Assembly: GCF_020171805.1 (NCBI RefSeq)
Contig: NZ_JAIVAF010000008.1
Location: 1 to 60,180, forward strand
Direction: 5' to 3'
Source of the DNA: Guptibacillus algicola
Lineage (GTDB): Bacteria > Bacillota > Bacilli > Bacillales > Guptibacillaceae
Length of the DNA: 60,180 bases
How positions within the stretch are numbered: position 1 is the first letter of the stretch; each line of letters begins with the position of its first letter. Of this stretch, positions 1-7,990 are shown piece after piece. A model generated the notes under the pieces. That model saw only the letters and a program-made list of their open reading frames with translations. It was not told the DNA's origin and ran no database searches. The translations under genes were made by a program, and so were the position numbers.

Positions 1-26
1 GAGCCAGGATCAAACTCTCCGATAGA
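1..26 (-). rRNA. 16S rRNA, 5' end only
   Basis: The reverse complement of the first 20 bases is the universal 16S 5' primer site (GGAGAGTTTGATCCTGGCTC), so the gene begins near base 26 and runs leftward off the window. Only about 26 nt are present. The exact mature 5' end is inferred by comparison with Bacillus 16S genes. Confidence 0.95.
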
Positions 27-143
27 AAGTTCAATCTAGCTTTAAAACTTGTTGTTTCCGTAGAAACAATTTCTTGCATGGCGTTTCGTTCAGTTTTCAA
101 AGATCGATTTGTTTCTTTCAATGTCGTTTTCAGCGACTTTATT

Positions 144-173
144 AATGTATCACATCAACTCAATCGAAGTCAA
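144..173 (-). promoter_or_regulatory. rRNA operon promoter P2 (sigma-A)
   Basis: On the minus strand a -35 TTGACT (168-173) and a -10 TACATT (144-149) are separated by 18 bp, upstream of the 16S leader. The 8-mer AAAGTCGC (133-140) follows the -10 box, as it does for the upstream promoter. Confidence 0.7.
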
Positions 174-226
174 CAACTTTTTTGTTTTGTTTCGTGTCGG
201 CCGTTTTGTTATCGGCGACTTTTATA

Positions 227-255
227 ACTATACAGGTTGAACTATTATTTTGCAA
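227..255 (-). promoter_or_regulatory. rRNA operon promoter P1 (sigma-A)
   Basis: On the minus strand a -35 TTGCAA (250-255) and a -10 TATAGT (227-232) are separated by 17 bp. With the promoter at 144-173 this forms the tandem promoter arrangement usual for Bacillus rrn operons. AAAGTCGC (215-222) follows the -10 box. Confidence 0.7.
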
Positions 256-269
256 TAGGTTTTTTAAAT

Positions 270-494
270 TTAGTTGGTATCTTTTTTTAAGATCCTAATG
301 TACTTTGCTACCTCAACTGTTGGCGCTGTTCTTTTATACATTCCAAGAAGAAGTCGATACCTCTCTTCCATCGCTCGTTTAACTATCTTCTCAATCCGAT
401 CATCATCAAGATTCATCAGCATCTCCTCCATCTCTCGCTTAAGAAGATACTCCATTTCCTTAACTTCTTTATCACTAAGTAGAAACCCAATCAT
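270..494 (-). CDS. Small protein of unknown function next to the rRNA operon
   Basis: A 74-residue protein, highly charged, with no cysteine, signal peptide or membrane segment. It starts MIGFLLSDKEVKEMEYLLK and is predicted mainly helical from its long runs of E, K, R, M and L. A strong ribosome binding site (AAGGAGGT) lies about 6 nt before the ATG, which argues that it is a real gene. It is divergent from pdaB and lies just upstream of the rrn promoters. Similar short proteins appear to occur next to pdaB in other Bacillaceae (from memory, unchecked). No function is proposed. Confidence 0.7.
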   Translation of the reverse strand: MIGFLLSDKEVKEMEYLLKREMEEMLMNLDDDRIEKIVKRAMEERYRLLLGMYKRTAPTVEVAKYIRILKKDTN

Positions 495-615
495 ACAATA
501 ACCTCCTTCCTCAAACCATTATGACCATACCTTCAAACCTTTATGTGTTGTAGAAGGAGACTTTGTACATAGTTGTCTAATACAGTGCATATGAATGGGA
601 CAAAGGAGGTGCGAG

Positions 616-1374
616 ATGAATTTCTTTTGGGTATGGAGAGGGAAAAGAATTAAACAAACTATGGTTATTATAGCAGCTGCATTCTTTGCAGCACTCATTT
701 TATTTGTTGAAGGAAGAGATCTTGCAGTCTTTACTTCGAACGATACCCCTCTAGCAATCGATCAGGTGAAGAGCGAAGGGAAACAGTTGGCGTTAACATT
801 TGATATAAGCTGGGGAGAGACAAAGGCCATTCCGATACTAGAAGAATTAAAGAAGCATAACATTTCAGCTTCTTTCTTTCTTTCAGGAGCTTGGGCAGAA
901 CGCCACCCAGAGATAGTAGAACAAATTGTAAAGGATGGTCATGAAATTGGAAGTCTTGGTTATCGATACGAAAACTATACCTCGATGGAAGATATTGAAA
1001 TGCGTAAAGATATTATTCGTGCTCAAGAAGCAATTAAGAAGGTATCTGGCGTACACACAGAATTGATTAGACCACCAAATGGGAATTTCAATAAACGGGT
1101 TTTAGAAGTATCAAATAAATTGAATTACACTGTTATCCATTGGAGCTTAGACTCTAACGACTGGAAAAATCCTGGGGCGTCTGACATCATTACGAATGTC
1201 GTAAAAGATGCAAATTCGGGAGACATCATTCTTCTCCACGCATCAGATTCGGCAAAACAAACAGATACCGCTCTTCCAGAACTAATTGCACAGTTGAAAA
1301 AGAAAGGCTATGATTTTGTCACGGTGAGTGAACTTATATCGAATGCCAATATTAATAGTAAAGAAGTAAAATAA
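616..1374 (+). CDS. pdaB: Sporulation polysaccharide deacetylase PdaB
   Basis: NodB-type polysaccharide deacetylase, 252 residues. In B. subtilis pdaB (ybaN) is needed to maintain spores late in sporulation. An N-terminal membrane anchor or uncleaved signal (about residues 14-33) precedes the NodB domain, with LTFDISWGETKA, the RPPNG motif, and a C-terminal ILLHASDS motif. As in B. subtilis PdaB, the usual TFDD pair reads TFDI, and the second histidine of the HxxxH metal motif is a tyrosine in GHEIGSLGYRY, so catalysis may be altered. Start 616 was chosen over 595 because AAAGGAGG precedes it by a normal distance. A possible sigma-E promoter lies at 567-596. Confidence 0.9.
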   Translation: MNFFWVWRGKRIKQTMVIIAAAFFAALILFVEGRDLAVFTSNDTPLAIDQVKSEGKQLALTFDISWGETKAIPILEELKKHNISASFFLSGAWAERHPEIVEQIVKDGHEIGSLGYRYENYTSMEDIEMRKDIIRAQEAIKKVSGVHTELIRPPNGNFNKRVLEVSNKLNYTVIHWSLDSNDWKNPGASDIITNVVKDANSGDIILLHASDSAKQTDTALPELIAQLKKKGYDFVTVSELISNANINSKEVK

Positions 1375-1404
1375 AGCAGCTCTGCTATTCACGCAGAGCT
1401 GCTT
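1373..1404. terminator. Bidirectional terminator between pdaB and kbaA
   Basis: A perfect 13-bp stem (AAAGCAGCTCTGC / GCAGAGCTGCTTT) with a 6-nt loop sits between the convergent pdaB and kbaA genes and starts at the pdaB stop codon. The A/T flanks allow use in both directions. Confidence 0.85.
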
Positions 1405-1422
1405 TAAATATAAATCGTGTAT

Positions 1423-2028
1423 TTACGTGTTTTTCGTTTCAGTAATTCGATGCAATGTGAGTACTTGCCACACATTACTAACTAACAATGGAACAAAGAT
1501 TAGCCAGACCCATTTTTGATCATCGCTTTGAAGTCCTGGTATCCATTCTAAAATGGTTACTACTACAATGAAGAATAAAGCTGGAATAAAAGCATGCTTA
1601 TTTGTTTCTTTCCTTTTGATATAAGCCGTAACAAGTCCGACTACTAATAGTAGTAGAGCCACACCGATATACCCAAGCAAACTGTCTCCAGGTTCAGCAA
1701 ATACTACATACCTGAAATAAACTAAATCGAATAGTGCTACCGCTATAAGAACGACCTGAATGGTGTTCCAAAGTTTAACTGATTTGAAAATCCCAAGACC
1801 GAAACGGTGTATTGTTAAGTATGCAAAAAAACCCATCTGACTAATCAAACTAAAGATACTGGATACTCCAAGAAGCCAGAGCATAACGATCAAGAACGAA
1901 ACAAATTCTCCATTCCTTAAATCATCCCAATACTGCGTCCACTCCATAGCAAGACCTGTTATCATTCCTGCCGTTGATCCAATCAGAAGGGTTGAAAAGA
2001 ATAAGTAAACAAGATTTCTTGTCTTCAC
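1423..2028 (-). CDS. kbaA: KinB-signalling pathway activator KbaA
   Basis: Integral membrane protein of 201 residues with about six hydrophobic segments and the hallmark ISQMGFFAYLTIHRFGLGIF. In B. subtilis KbaA is needed for activity of the sporulation kinase KinB that feeds the Spo0A phosphorelay. The longest ORF begins at a TTG at 2109, but the GTG at 2028 (reading VKTRNLVYLFF) has a GGGGG ribosome binding site 7 nt upstream and matches the N-terminus of known KbaA proteins, so it was preferred. Transcribed divergently from gerD. Confidence 0.88.
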   Translation of the reverse strand: MKTRNLVYLFFSTLLIGSTAGMITGLAMEWTQYWDDLRNGEFVSFLIVMLWLLGVSSIFSLISQMGFFAYLTIHRFGLGIFKSVKLWNTIQVVLIAVALFDLVYFRYVVFAEPGDSLLGYIGVALLLLVVGLVTAYIKRKETNKHAFIPALFFIVVVTILEWIPGLQSDDQKWVWLIFVPLLVSNVWQVLTLHRITETKNT

Positions 2029-2178
2029 GATCAAGCCCCCGATGTTAATAATGATACTTCTCTGTAGAATTGTACCAATGCCTTTTACAAAATGCCACCC
2101 TTCCTTCAATCTCTGGGTATAATTTCGAAAAATCGCCTAATATTAAGGATAATACTATCTGAAAGGAGCATAAGCGAT

Positions 2179-2817
2179 ATGAGTCCACGATTCAAACTGC
2201 TTACTCTCGGATTAGCATTCCTTCTGGTAACAGCCGGGTGCGCTTCTGGAGCTGCAGAGGGTTCCGAAGCCAACTACGAAGAAACGAAAAAAATGCTTGT
2301 TGACCTTTTGAAAACAGATGATGGAAAAAAGGCAATTCAAGAAGTGATGTCGGATGAAAAAATGAAACAACAGCTAATAATGGAACAACCATTTGTAAAA
2401 GAAACGATTCAAAAAGTACTAACATCAGAAGAAGGAAAGAAATACTGGCAAGAGTTGCTGAAAGATCCTAAGTTTGTTGAGAACTTCGCAAAAAATATTC
2501 AAAGTGAAAACGAGAAGCTCTTCAAATCACTGATGGATGATCCGGATTTTCAAGAAAAGATGATGGACTTACTGCAAGACCCTGAGATGGAGAAGCAGTA
2601 TCTTCAACTTCTGGAGAGTACGCAATCTAGAAAACAAATTAAAGAGCTCATGACCGAAACTTTTGATAGTCCACTGTTCAAAGCGAAAATTCAGGAGATG
2701 ATAATGAAAGCAAGCCCTGAACAAAGTAAAGAATCTGAAGGCAGTGGCAAAGAGGGCGAAGAAGAAGAATCTAGTAAAGAAAAAAGCGGTAGCGAAGAAT
2801 CTGGTGGTCAGGAATAA
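2179..2817 (+). CDS. gerD: Spore germination lipoprotein GerD
   Basis: Lipoprotein of 212 residues. GerD clusters the nutrient germinant receptors in the spore inner membrane (known in B. subtilis). The start at 2179 has GAAAGGAG just upstream. A signal peptide ends in LVTAGC, predicted lipidation at Cys21; Thr at -3 is unusual for a lipobox. The central part (about residues 35-175) is a charged helical domain with repeated LLKDP/LMDDP/LLQDP-like turns. The last ~35 residues are a low-complexity Glu/Ser/Gly/Lys tail. The family is forespore (sigma-G) expressed, but no convincing sigma-G element was located here. Confidence 0.92.
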   Translation: MSPRFKLLTLGLAFLLVTAGCASGAAEGSEANYEETKKMLVDLLKTDDGKKAIQEVMSDEKMKQQLIMEQPFVKETIQKVLTSEEGKKYWQELLKDPKFVENFAKNIQSENEKLFKSLMDDPDFQEKMMDLLQDPEMEKQYLQLLESTQSRKQIKELMTETFDSPLFKAKIQEMIMKASPEQSKESEGSGKEGEEEESSKEKSGSEESGGQE

Positions 2818-2825
2818 GTAACGAA

Positions 2826-2855
2826 AAAGGACATGCTAGAGAAAGCATGTCCTTT
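2826..2855. terminator. Bidirectional terminator between gerD and salA
   Basis: A perfect 12-bp stem AAAGGACATGCT / AGCATGTCCTTT with a 6-nt loop lies between the convergent gerD and salA genes. Confidence 0.85.
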
Positions 2856-2859
2856 AGTG

Positions 2860-3891
2860 TTATTCCGTTTTTGAAATGATTTCTTTCGCGATCTCTAAAT
2901 ACTGCTTACCAATTGGATGATCTGTTTGGTAAATAGAAGGCGCAAAGTCCTCTTCGTTATAATCAGGTTGACCGAGAGGGAGCTTACCTAGTAGGTCTGT
3001 GGAAAGTTCAGAAGCTAACTTCTCACCACCGCCCTGGCCAAATACATATTCCTTCTCTCCTGTTACCTTACTTTCGAAGTAAGCCATGTTTTCGACTACA
3101 CCTAGAACTTCATGCTTTGTTTTCAATGCCATAGCACCCGCTCTAGCAGCTACGAATGCTGCTGTTGCATGTGGAGTCGTAACGATGATCTCTTTTGAAG
3201 CAGGCAACATCGTGTGAACATCAAGCGCCACATCCCCTGTTCCTGGTGGAAGGTCTAGAAGGAGATAGTCTAGTTCTCCCCACTCAACTTCACTAAAGAA
3301 GTTATTCAGCATTTTCCCAAGCATTGGTCCACGCCAGATGACTGGTGCATTATCTTCAACGAAGAACGCCATCGACATAACCTTCACACCGAAACGCTCA
3401 ACTGGGTAGATCTTCTCCTGCACGACCTTTGGACGAGTCTCGATCCCCATCATATCAGGAACACTAAATCCATAAATATCTGCGTCAATTACGCCGACCT
3501 TCTTACCTAGCTTTGCAAGTGATGTCGCAAGATTTACCGTTACTGTGGATTTTCCTACGCCACCTTTTCCACTTGCTACTGCGATAAATTGTGTTTTACT
3601 TTCAGGTGATAACAATGGTGGCAAGTCAGGGTTAGCTGATGCACCTTCTGGAAGCTCCTCATCTGCTAACTGTTCAAACCGCAATCCCACCGACTCCGCG
3701 CCAGCTTCTTTTAGGATATTTACTATTTCTTGCTGCACTTTCATTTGTTCAGCAGATTCTGTTTGAGCAAGTGCTACTTTGACACTTACATAGCCTTCCT
3801 TCGTTTTCACATCACGAATTGTAATACTTTTATGTAAGATAGGATCTTGCACCTTATTTAATAATTCAACGACCTGATCTTTCGTTAACAT
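2860..3891 (-). CDS. salA: Mrp/ApbC-family P-loop ATPase SalA
   Basis: 343 residues. An N-terminal DUF59-like MIP18 domain (about 1-80) is followed by a ParA/MinD-type ATPase with deviant Walker A VASGKGGVGKST, then DADIYG and LLLDLPPGTGD. In B. subtilis SalA (ybaL) represses scoC and so affects exoprotease production; wider family members carry iron-sulfur clusters. The C-terminal CxxC of scaffold-type Mrp proteins is not visible: the matching stretch YFESKVTGEKEYVFG has no cysteine. The ATG at 3891 (MLTKDQVV) was chosen over 3951 because of the GGTGGT ribosome binding site and family length. Confidence 0.88.
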   Translation of the reverse strand: MLTKDQVVELLNKVQDPILHKSITIRDVKTKEGYVSVKVALAQTESAEQMKVQQEIVNILKEAGAESVGLRFEQLADEELPEGASANPDLPPLLSPESKTQFIAVASGKGGVGKSTVTVNLATSLAKLGKKVGVIDADIYGFSVPDMMGIETRPKVVQEKIYPVERFGVKVMSMAFFVEDNAPVIWRGPMLGKMLNNFFSEVEWGELDYLLLDLPPGTGDVALDVHTMLPASKEIIVTTPHATAAFVAARAGAMALKTKHEVLGVVENMAYFESKVTGEKEYVFGQGGGEKLASELSTDLLGKLPLGQPDYNEEDFAPSIYQTDHPIGKQYLEIAKEIISKTE

Positions 3892-3927
3892 TCGGGCACC
3901 ACCTTCTTTGAATTCGATTACATTGCT

Positions 3928-3936
3928 AGTATAACA
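3928..3936 (-). promoter_or_regulatory. Possible extended -10 promoter of salA
   Basis: The minus strand reads TGTTATACT, an extended -10 element (TG plus TATACT), about 37 nt before the salA start. No good -35 box is seen, so this is tentative. Confidence 0.4.
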
Positions 3937-3977
3937 TATCAATTGAGGCATTTAGAGAGTGGCGCCTTCATGGCTAT

Positions 3978-4015
3978 CATATAAAAAACCAGCGCCTACT
4001 CTTCAGGCACTGGTT
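3978..4015 (-). terminator. Terminator of cwlD
   Basis: A stem AACCAGTGCC / GGCGCTGGTT (one G-U pair) overlaps the cwlD stop codon and is followed on the minus strand by TTTTTTAT. Confidence 0.75.
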
Positions 4016-4709
4016 CATTTGTTGAGTATCGAACGATTCCCTGGTAAATCGAAGCAGCCACTTTGTTTTGGTATGTTTCTGTCTTCAATAATTCACGCTC
4101 CGTCGGGTTCGATAAGAACCCCACTTCCACAAGTGACCCCGTGATATCTGCTTCTCTCAGTAAATAAATATTATCTAAGTTCTTCGCAAGACGGTTTGTA
4201 TTCTCAAGGTTACGCTTGATTTCGGATTGAATAAATATAGAAAGTGCTTTACTATCTTCGTTTGCTGGATTATAAAAAGTCTGAGCACCGCTCCATTTTG
4301 CTGATGGTATAGCATTAAGATGTATACTTATAAACATATCATTGCTAGAATCATTGATCATCTCAACGCGCTTTCTAAGATCTTCTGCTTTACGATTACT
4401 TAGACCCTTCGTACCTTCAGATGCTAAGTCAGTATCTGTCTCCCTGGTCATGATGACGAGTGCACCAGCTTCCTGGAGGTAATCACGCAACTTAAGAGAG
4501 ATGTCTAATGTAACATCTTTTTCAACCACGTTGTTCCCTACCGCTCCTCCATCAGGACCACCGTGCCCTGGATCGATCACGATGACTTGACCGGATAACG
4601 GCAAGTGCCAGGCATCCCATGAATGGTCAATCGCGAATTTGTAGTTAATAATGAAAAGCAAAACAAGAACGCCAGCTGCAACCCCTAGCCGTTTCCACCA
4701 CTTCTTCAT
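3996..4709 (-). CDS. cwlD: Germination N-acetylmuramoyl-L-alanine amidase CwlD
   Basis: Amidase_3 (zinc) family, 237 residues. CwlD removes peptide side chains from muramic acid so that PdaA can make the muramic-delta-lactam of spore cortex. An N-terminal membrane signal (about residues 10-24) precedes the catalytic domain: VIDPGHGGPDGG with the zinc histidine, then the Glu in VVEKDVTLD, SIHLNA, and VEVGFLSNPTE with the catalytic glutamate. All key residues are present. The upstream region contains a sporulation-promoter-like CATATAAAT (4746-4754) but the match is weak. Confidence 0.93.
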   Translation of the reverse strand: MKKWWKRLGVAAGVLVLLFIINYKFAIDHSWDAWHLPLSGQVIVIDPGHGGPDGGAVGNNVVEKDVTLDISLKLRDYLQEAGALVIMTRETDTDLASEGTKGLSNRKAEDLRKRVEMINDSSNDMFISIHLNAIPSAKWSGAQTFYNPANEDSKALSIFIQSEIKRNLENTNRLAKNLDNIYLLREADITGSLVEVGFLSNPTERELLKTETYQNKVAASIYQGIVRYSTNEPVPEE

Positions 4710-4799
4710 ACTCTTCCAACACCGCCCTTCACTCTGTCCTACTTTATTTATATGGGACGAGTGGGGGAAATAGTATTGAATCGTTTAATGTTTACGAAG

Positions 4800-5237
4800 T
4801 TAGTGAAGACGAAGACGACGTCTCATTACACCTTTTTCATAGCCTTTTTTCCACCAGTTTGAAACAAACACATCACACGCGATCTGGAGTGACTCTTCAT
4901 ACCCCCTACTTGACCGCCAAAAAGTCCAATATTCAAATAGTGCTTCAATCAATGCTTTCTCTAATATAAAACACCGCTCCTGCACCTTTCTCATCGGTTC
5001 ACCCTGAGATGAAAACTTACTATACTCGGCACCAAGCAAGTATGCTTCAATAGCAATGTCGATGCACACGTTCTCTACATCTCCTTTATATAAGATAGCT
5101 TCAGAAAAAAACGGAGAAAACATCTCCTTAATGTCTTCAGTTAGTTCAGACAGGGAAACCTCAGTCAAAATACGGCGCTCAAACTCAATTCGTTTGTGGC
5201 GCTGTCGTTCTTTAAATACTGTAATAACGTTATCCAA
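4800..5237 (-). CDS. ybaK: YbaK-like protein (DUF2521)
   Basis: A soluble protein of about 145 residues resembling B. subtilis YbaK, of unknown function. It has aromatic- and acid-rich helices (AIEAYLLGAEYSKF, DVFVSNWWKKGYEKG) and a basic C-terminus (MRRRLRLH). The first ATG is at 5261, but a TTG at 5237 has AGAGGGTGG at proper distance and its product aligns better with the YbaK N-terminus, so it is preferred. It precedes cwlD as in B. subtilis. Confidence 0.75.
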   Translation of the reverse strand: MDNVITVFKERQRHKRIEFERRILTEVSLSELTEDIKEMFSPFFSEAILYKGDVENVCIDIAIEAYLLGAEYSKFSSQGEPMRKVQERCFILEKALIEALFEYWTFWRSSRGYEESLQIACDVFVSNWWKKGYEKGVMRRRLRLH

Positions 5238-5375
5238 GTCATCCACCCTCTCACAACTCATTACTATTTAGTGTCCAACGAGCGTGAAAGAGTATTCGAA
5301 AATGATACTGGTAATTCATTCAGTATTTTTGGAATTATTACCTTTTGAAAAAAGAGATTGAATAAATGACCATAC

Positions 5376-5409
5376 AAAAAACCTCCGGCTGTTGAAAGCC
5401 AGAGGTTTT
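5376..5409 (-). terminator. Terminator of the rplM-rpsI operon
   Basis: Minus strand AAACCTCTGGCT / AGCCGGAGGTTT stem followed by TTTTTTG, starting 13 nt after the rpsI stop codon. Confidence 0.88.
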
Positions 5410-5421
5410 GAATAAAAGCTA

Positions 5422-5814
5422 TTAACGCTTTGAGAATTGTGGTGCACGACGTGCTGCTTTAAGACCGTATTTCTTACGTTCTTTCATACGAGCATCACGA
5501 GTTAGGAATCCAGCGCGCTTAAGAGTGCTGCGGAATTCTGGATCAGCTTCAAGTAGCGCACGAGCAATTCCGTGACGGATTGCGCCAGCTTGTCCAGTGA
5601 AGCCGCCACCTTTAACGTTTACGAAGATATCGTAAGTGCCTTCAGTGCCAGTTTCAACTAGTGGCTGCTTAGAAATTAGTTTAAGTGTTTCAAGGTCAAA
5701 ATAATTGTCTAGTTCGCGACCGTTAACTACCATGCGTCCATCACCAGGTAGTAGACGTACGCGAGCTACAGAGTTTTTACGTCGGCCAGTGCCGTTGTAT
5801 TGTACTTGTGCCAA
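5422..5814 (-). CDS. rpsI: Ribosomal protein S9
   Basis: Small-subunit protein of 130 residues, the length of B. subtilis S9. The N-terminal [12 protein letters not shown] and the C-terminal basic tail ending PQFSKR, which reaches the P-site tRNA, are intact. The start codon is TTG (product MAQVQYNG), placed 7 nt after AGGAGGG. It is 18 bp downstream of rplM and the last gene of that operon. Confidence 0.97.
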   Translation of the reverse strand: MAQVQYNGTGRRKNSVARVRLLPGDGRMVVNGRELDNYFDLETLKLISKQPLVETGTEGTYDIFVNVKGGGFTGQAGAIRHGIARALLEADPEFRSTLKRAGFLTRDARMKERKKYGLKAARRAPQFSKR

Positions 5815-5832
5815 AATGGGTCCCTCCTTCTA

Positions 5833-6270
5833 TTATCCTCTTAGTTCGTATTTTTCAGGCTGTTGTGCTTGATGGTTGTGCTCGCTTCCAGCGTATACAT
5901 GAAGCTTTTTAGCCATCTGGCGTCCAAGGCTATTCTTTGGAAGCATACCTTTGATCGCAAGTTCAAGCATTTGCTCAGAACGCTTAGTACGCATTTCAAG
6001 AGCAGTTCTTGATTTCAAACCACCTGGGTGTCCGCTGTGACGGTAGTACATCTTGTCAGTAAGCTTCTTACCAGTAAGTTCGATTTTCTCAGCGTTAAGG
6101 ATGATCACGTGATCACCAGTGTCAACGTGAGGTGTAAATGTTGGTTTATTCTTTCCGCGTAGGATCGCTGCTACTTCACTTGCAAGACGGCCAAGTGTTT
6201 GACCTTCAGCATCAACGACATACCATTTGCGTTCTACTTCGTGGCCTTTTGCCATAAATGTCGTACGCAT
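5833..6270 (-). CDS. rplM: Ribosomal protein L13
   Basis: Large-subunit protein, 145 residues, early assembly protein bound to 23S rRNA. It carries the family signature around [12 protein letters not shown]. The ATG at 6270 (MRTTFMAK) is preceded by AGGAGGG; the longer frame to 6291 would overlap that site. It is the first gene after a sigma-A promoter and an L13-type leader, and is followed by rpsI. Confidence 0.97.
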   Translation of the reverse strand: MRTTFMAKGHEVERKWYVVDAEGQTLGRLASEVAAILRGKNKPTFTPHVDTGDHVIILNAEKIELTGKKLTDKMYYRHSGHPGGLKSRTALEMRTKRSEQMLELAIKGMLPKNSLGRQMAKKLHVYAGSEHNHQAQQPEKYELRG

Positions 6271-6289
6271 GAGTTTCCCTCCTAAAGTC

Positions 6290-6376
6290 ATTCCATGTAT
6301 TTTAAAAACTGCCTAAAATTAATTGTCGGTTGTCAGTTAGATTTCTAAATCCGGGGCTAGTGGATGTAGAAATACC
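6290..6376 (-). promoter_or_regulatory. L13-type ribosomal protein leader
   Basis: The transcribed region between the promoter at 6384-6412 and rplM contains TAGCCCCGGATTTAGAAATC and TTTTAGGCAG, which resemble the conserved core of the Firmicutes L13 leader, an autoregulatory mRNA structure. The assignment rests on remembered similarity and position, not a covariance search. Confidence 0.6.
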
Positions 6377-6383
6377 AAAGAAT

Positions 6384-6412
6384 ATCTTATAATATTCAGA
6401 GCCAAATGTCAA
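6384..6412 (-). promoter_or_regulatory. Sigma-A promoter of rplM-rpsI
   Basis: Consensus -35 TTGACA (6407-6412), 17-bp spacer, -10 TAAGAT (6384-6389), about 115 nt before the rplM start and just after truA. Confidence 0.85.
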
Positions 6413-6434
6413 GTCTCTTTAAAGTTTTAACTTC

Positions 6435-7181
6435 TTATTTACTATAATAGACTTTCCATAAATATAGCCCTTGAGGTGCAGCCGTTTTTCCAGCAGCATC
6501 GCGGTCTTTTGCTTCGAGTATCTCAACCACTTCATGGATATCCCGCTCGCCTCTTCCTATTTCTAATAGCGTACCTGTTAGAATTCGAACCATGTTGTAT
6601 AAAAAGCCGTTGCCTTCAAACAGAAATGTGACTTCATTGTTCGCCATGTCGATATCAATCTTGTATAGCTCTCGAACTTTGTCTTTCACTTCAGATCTTG
6701 CAGAACAGAACGATGTGAAGTCATGCTTTCCTATAAGGAGTGCTGCGGCTTCTTTCATAGTTGAAATAGAAAGAGGGCGTGACTCATGTAAAACGAAATT
6801 CCTCCTAAAGACATCTGGGGTAACATTGTTATCAACCCGATAGACATACGTTTTGCGTTCGACCCCGTACCTAGCATGGAAGGTTGAAGGTACTTCTTCA
6901 GCACGTAGTGTTCTTACGTCATTCGGAAGCAATGCGTTCAATGCTTTCGGCCAGCGATCAAGAGGGATAGATAGGTCCGTATCAAAATGCACGACCTGCC
7001 CTGCTGCATGCACCCCAGCATCTGTTCTTCCTGAACCCGTTACATGTACTGCTCTTCCTTTGTGAAGCTTCTGTAGGGCACGCTGCAGTTCTTCCTGAAC
7101 TGTACGCCCATTAGGCTGGATCTGATAGCCGTTATAAGCTGTACCATCGTATGAGATTGTCAATTTAATTCTATTCGTCAT
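6435..7181 (-). CDS. truA: tRNA pseudouridine synthase A
   Basis: 248 residues; makes pseudouridine at positions 38-40 of the tRNA anticodon arm. The catalytic aspartate is in GSGRTDAGVHAAGQ, and the family motif FLFEGNGFLYNMVR lies near the C-terminus. ATG start with GGGAGG upstream. It follows ecfT by 11 bp and is probably cotranscribed with the ECF transporter genes. Confidence 0.96.
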   Translation of the reverse strand: MTNRIKLTISYDGTAYNGYQIQPNGRTVQEELQRALQKLHKGRAVHVTGSGRTDAGVHAAGQVVHFDTDLSIPLDRWPKALNALLPNDVRTLRAEEVPSTFHARYGVERKTYVYRVDNNVTPDVFRRNFVLHESRPLSISTMKEAAALLIGKHDFTSFCSARSEVKDKVRELYKIDIDMANNEVTFLFEGNGFLYNMVRILTGTLLEIGRGERDIHEVVEILEAKDRDAAGKTAAPQGLYLWKVYYSK

Positions 7182-7192
7182 GGCAGCCTCCC

Positions 7193-7990
7193 TTAGCTCC
7201 TAAGAAGGATCAAGGCAATAGAGAGTACTAGAAGGAATACGAATAAGAGACTATCCTTTGCTTCCCATTTCAACAACCGGATACTCGTTCTTCCTTCCCC
7301 ACCTCGATATCCTCTTGCTTCCATAGCCATTGCAAGGTCCTCTGCACGCTTGAACGCACTAACAAACAGCGGAACGAGTAAAGGGACAATGCTCTTTAAT
7401 CGTTCTTTAATAGGTCCACTAGAGAACTGCGCGCCTCGTGCAGCCTGAGCCTTCATGATCTTTTCAGTTTCTTCAAGCAGCGTTGGAATAAACCTTAGCG
7501 CAATCGACATCATAAGAGCGAACTCATGTACAGGAAGACCGAATCGCTTAAACGGTCCAAGAAGTGTTTCCAGTCCCACTGTGATATCGATAGGCGTAGT
7601 TGTTAGTGTTAAAAGTGAGGTAATCATAATGAGAAATAAGAGTCTCATGGAGATAAACACCCCTTGTTCAACGCCTCCCTGATACACCTCAATGAATCCT
7701 AAATCAAAAAGCAGCGGTCCTTCTTTTGTTAGAAACACATGCAGAAAGAAAGTGAGAATAATGATAAGAAGAATTGGTTTCAATCCATTATATATAAATC
7801 GTATCGGAATGCGAGAAACTACGATCGCGCTTATTGTGAATGCACCTAGTAAAGCATAGGTGATCCAATTATTTGCAAGAAAAACGATAATGACAAATAA
7901 GAACGTTGTTAATAGTTTCGCTCTCGGATCCAAATTATGCACATATGACTTACCAGGTACATATTGACCGATAATAATATTTTGCATCAT
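7193..7990 (-). CDS. ecfT: ECF transporter transmembrane subunit EcfT
   Basis: Membrane protein of 265 residues with about five to six hydrophobic segments. It couples the two ATPases to exchangeable substrate-binding S components in energy-coupling-factor vitamin/metal uptake. Both coupling-helix Ala-Arg-Gly motifs are visible: AAQARG-type [13 protein letters not shown] and [12 protein letters not shown]. Its start overlaps the ecfA2 stop by one base. No S-component gene is nearby, which fits a shared group II ECF module. Confidence 0.95.
   Translation of the reverse strand: MMQNIIIGQYVPGKSYVHNLDPRAKLLTTFLFVIIVFLANNWITYALLGAFTISAIVVSRIPIRFIYNGLKPILLIIILTFFLHVFLTKEGPLLFDLGFIEVYQGGVEQGVFISMRLLFLIMITSLLTLTTTPIDITVGLETLLGPFKRFGLPVHEFALMMSIALRFIPTLLEETEKIMKAQAARGAQFSSGPIKERLKSIVPLLVPLFVSAFKRAEDLAMAMEARGYRGGEGRTSIRLLKWEAKDSLLFVFLLVLSIALILLRS

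Noticed and set aside
274-501. 75-codon plus-strand frame opposite the small protein at 270-494
   Set aside because: Antisense shadow of a frame with a strong ribosome binding site; low-complexity Ser/Arg product.
2029-2109. N-terminal extension of kbaA from a TTG
   Set aside because: The extension has no family counterpart and the GTG at 2028 has its own ribosome binding site.
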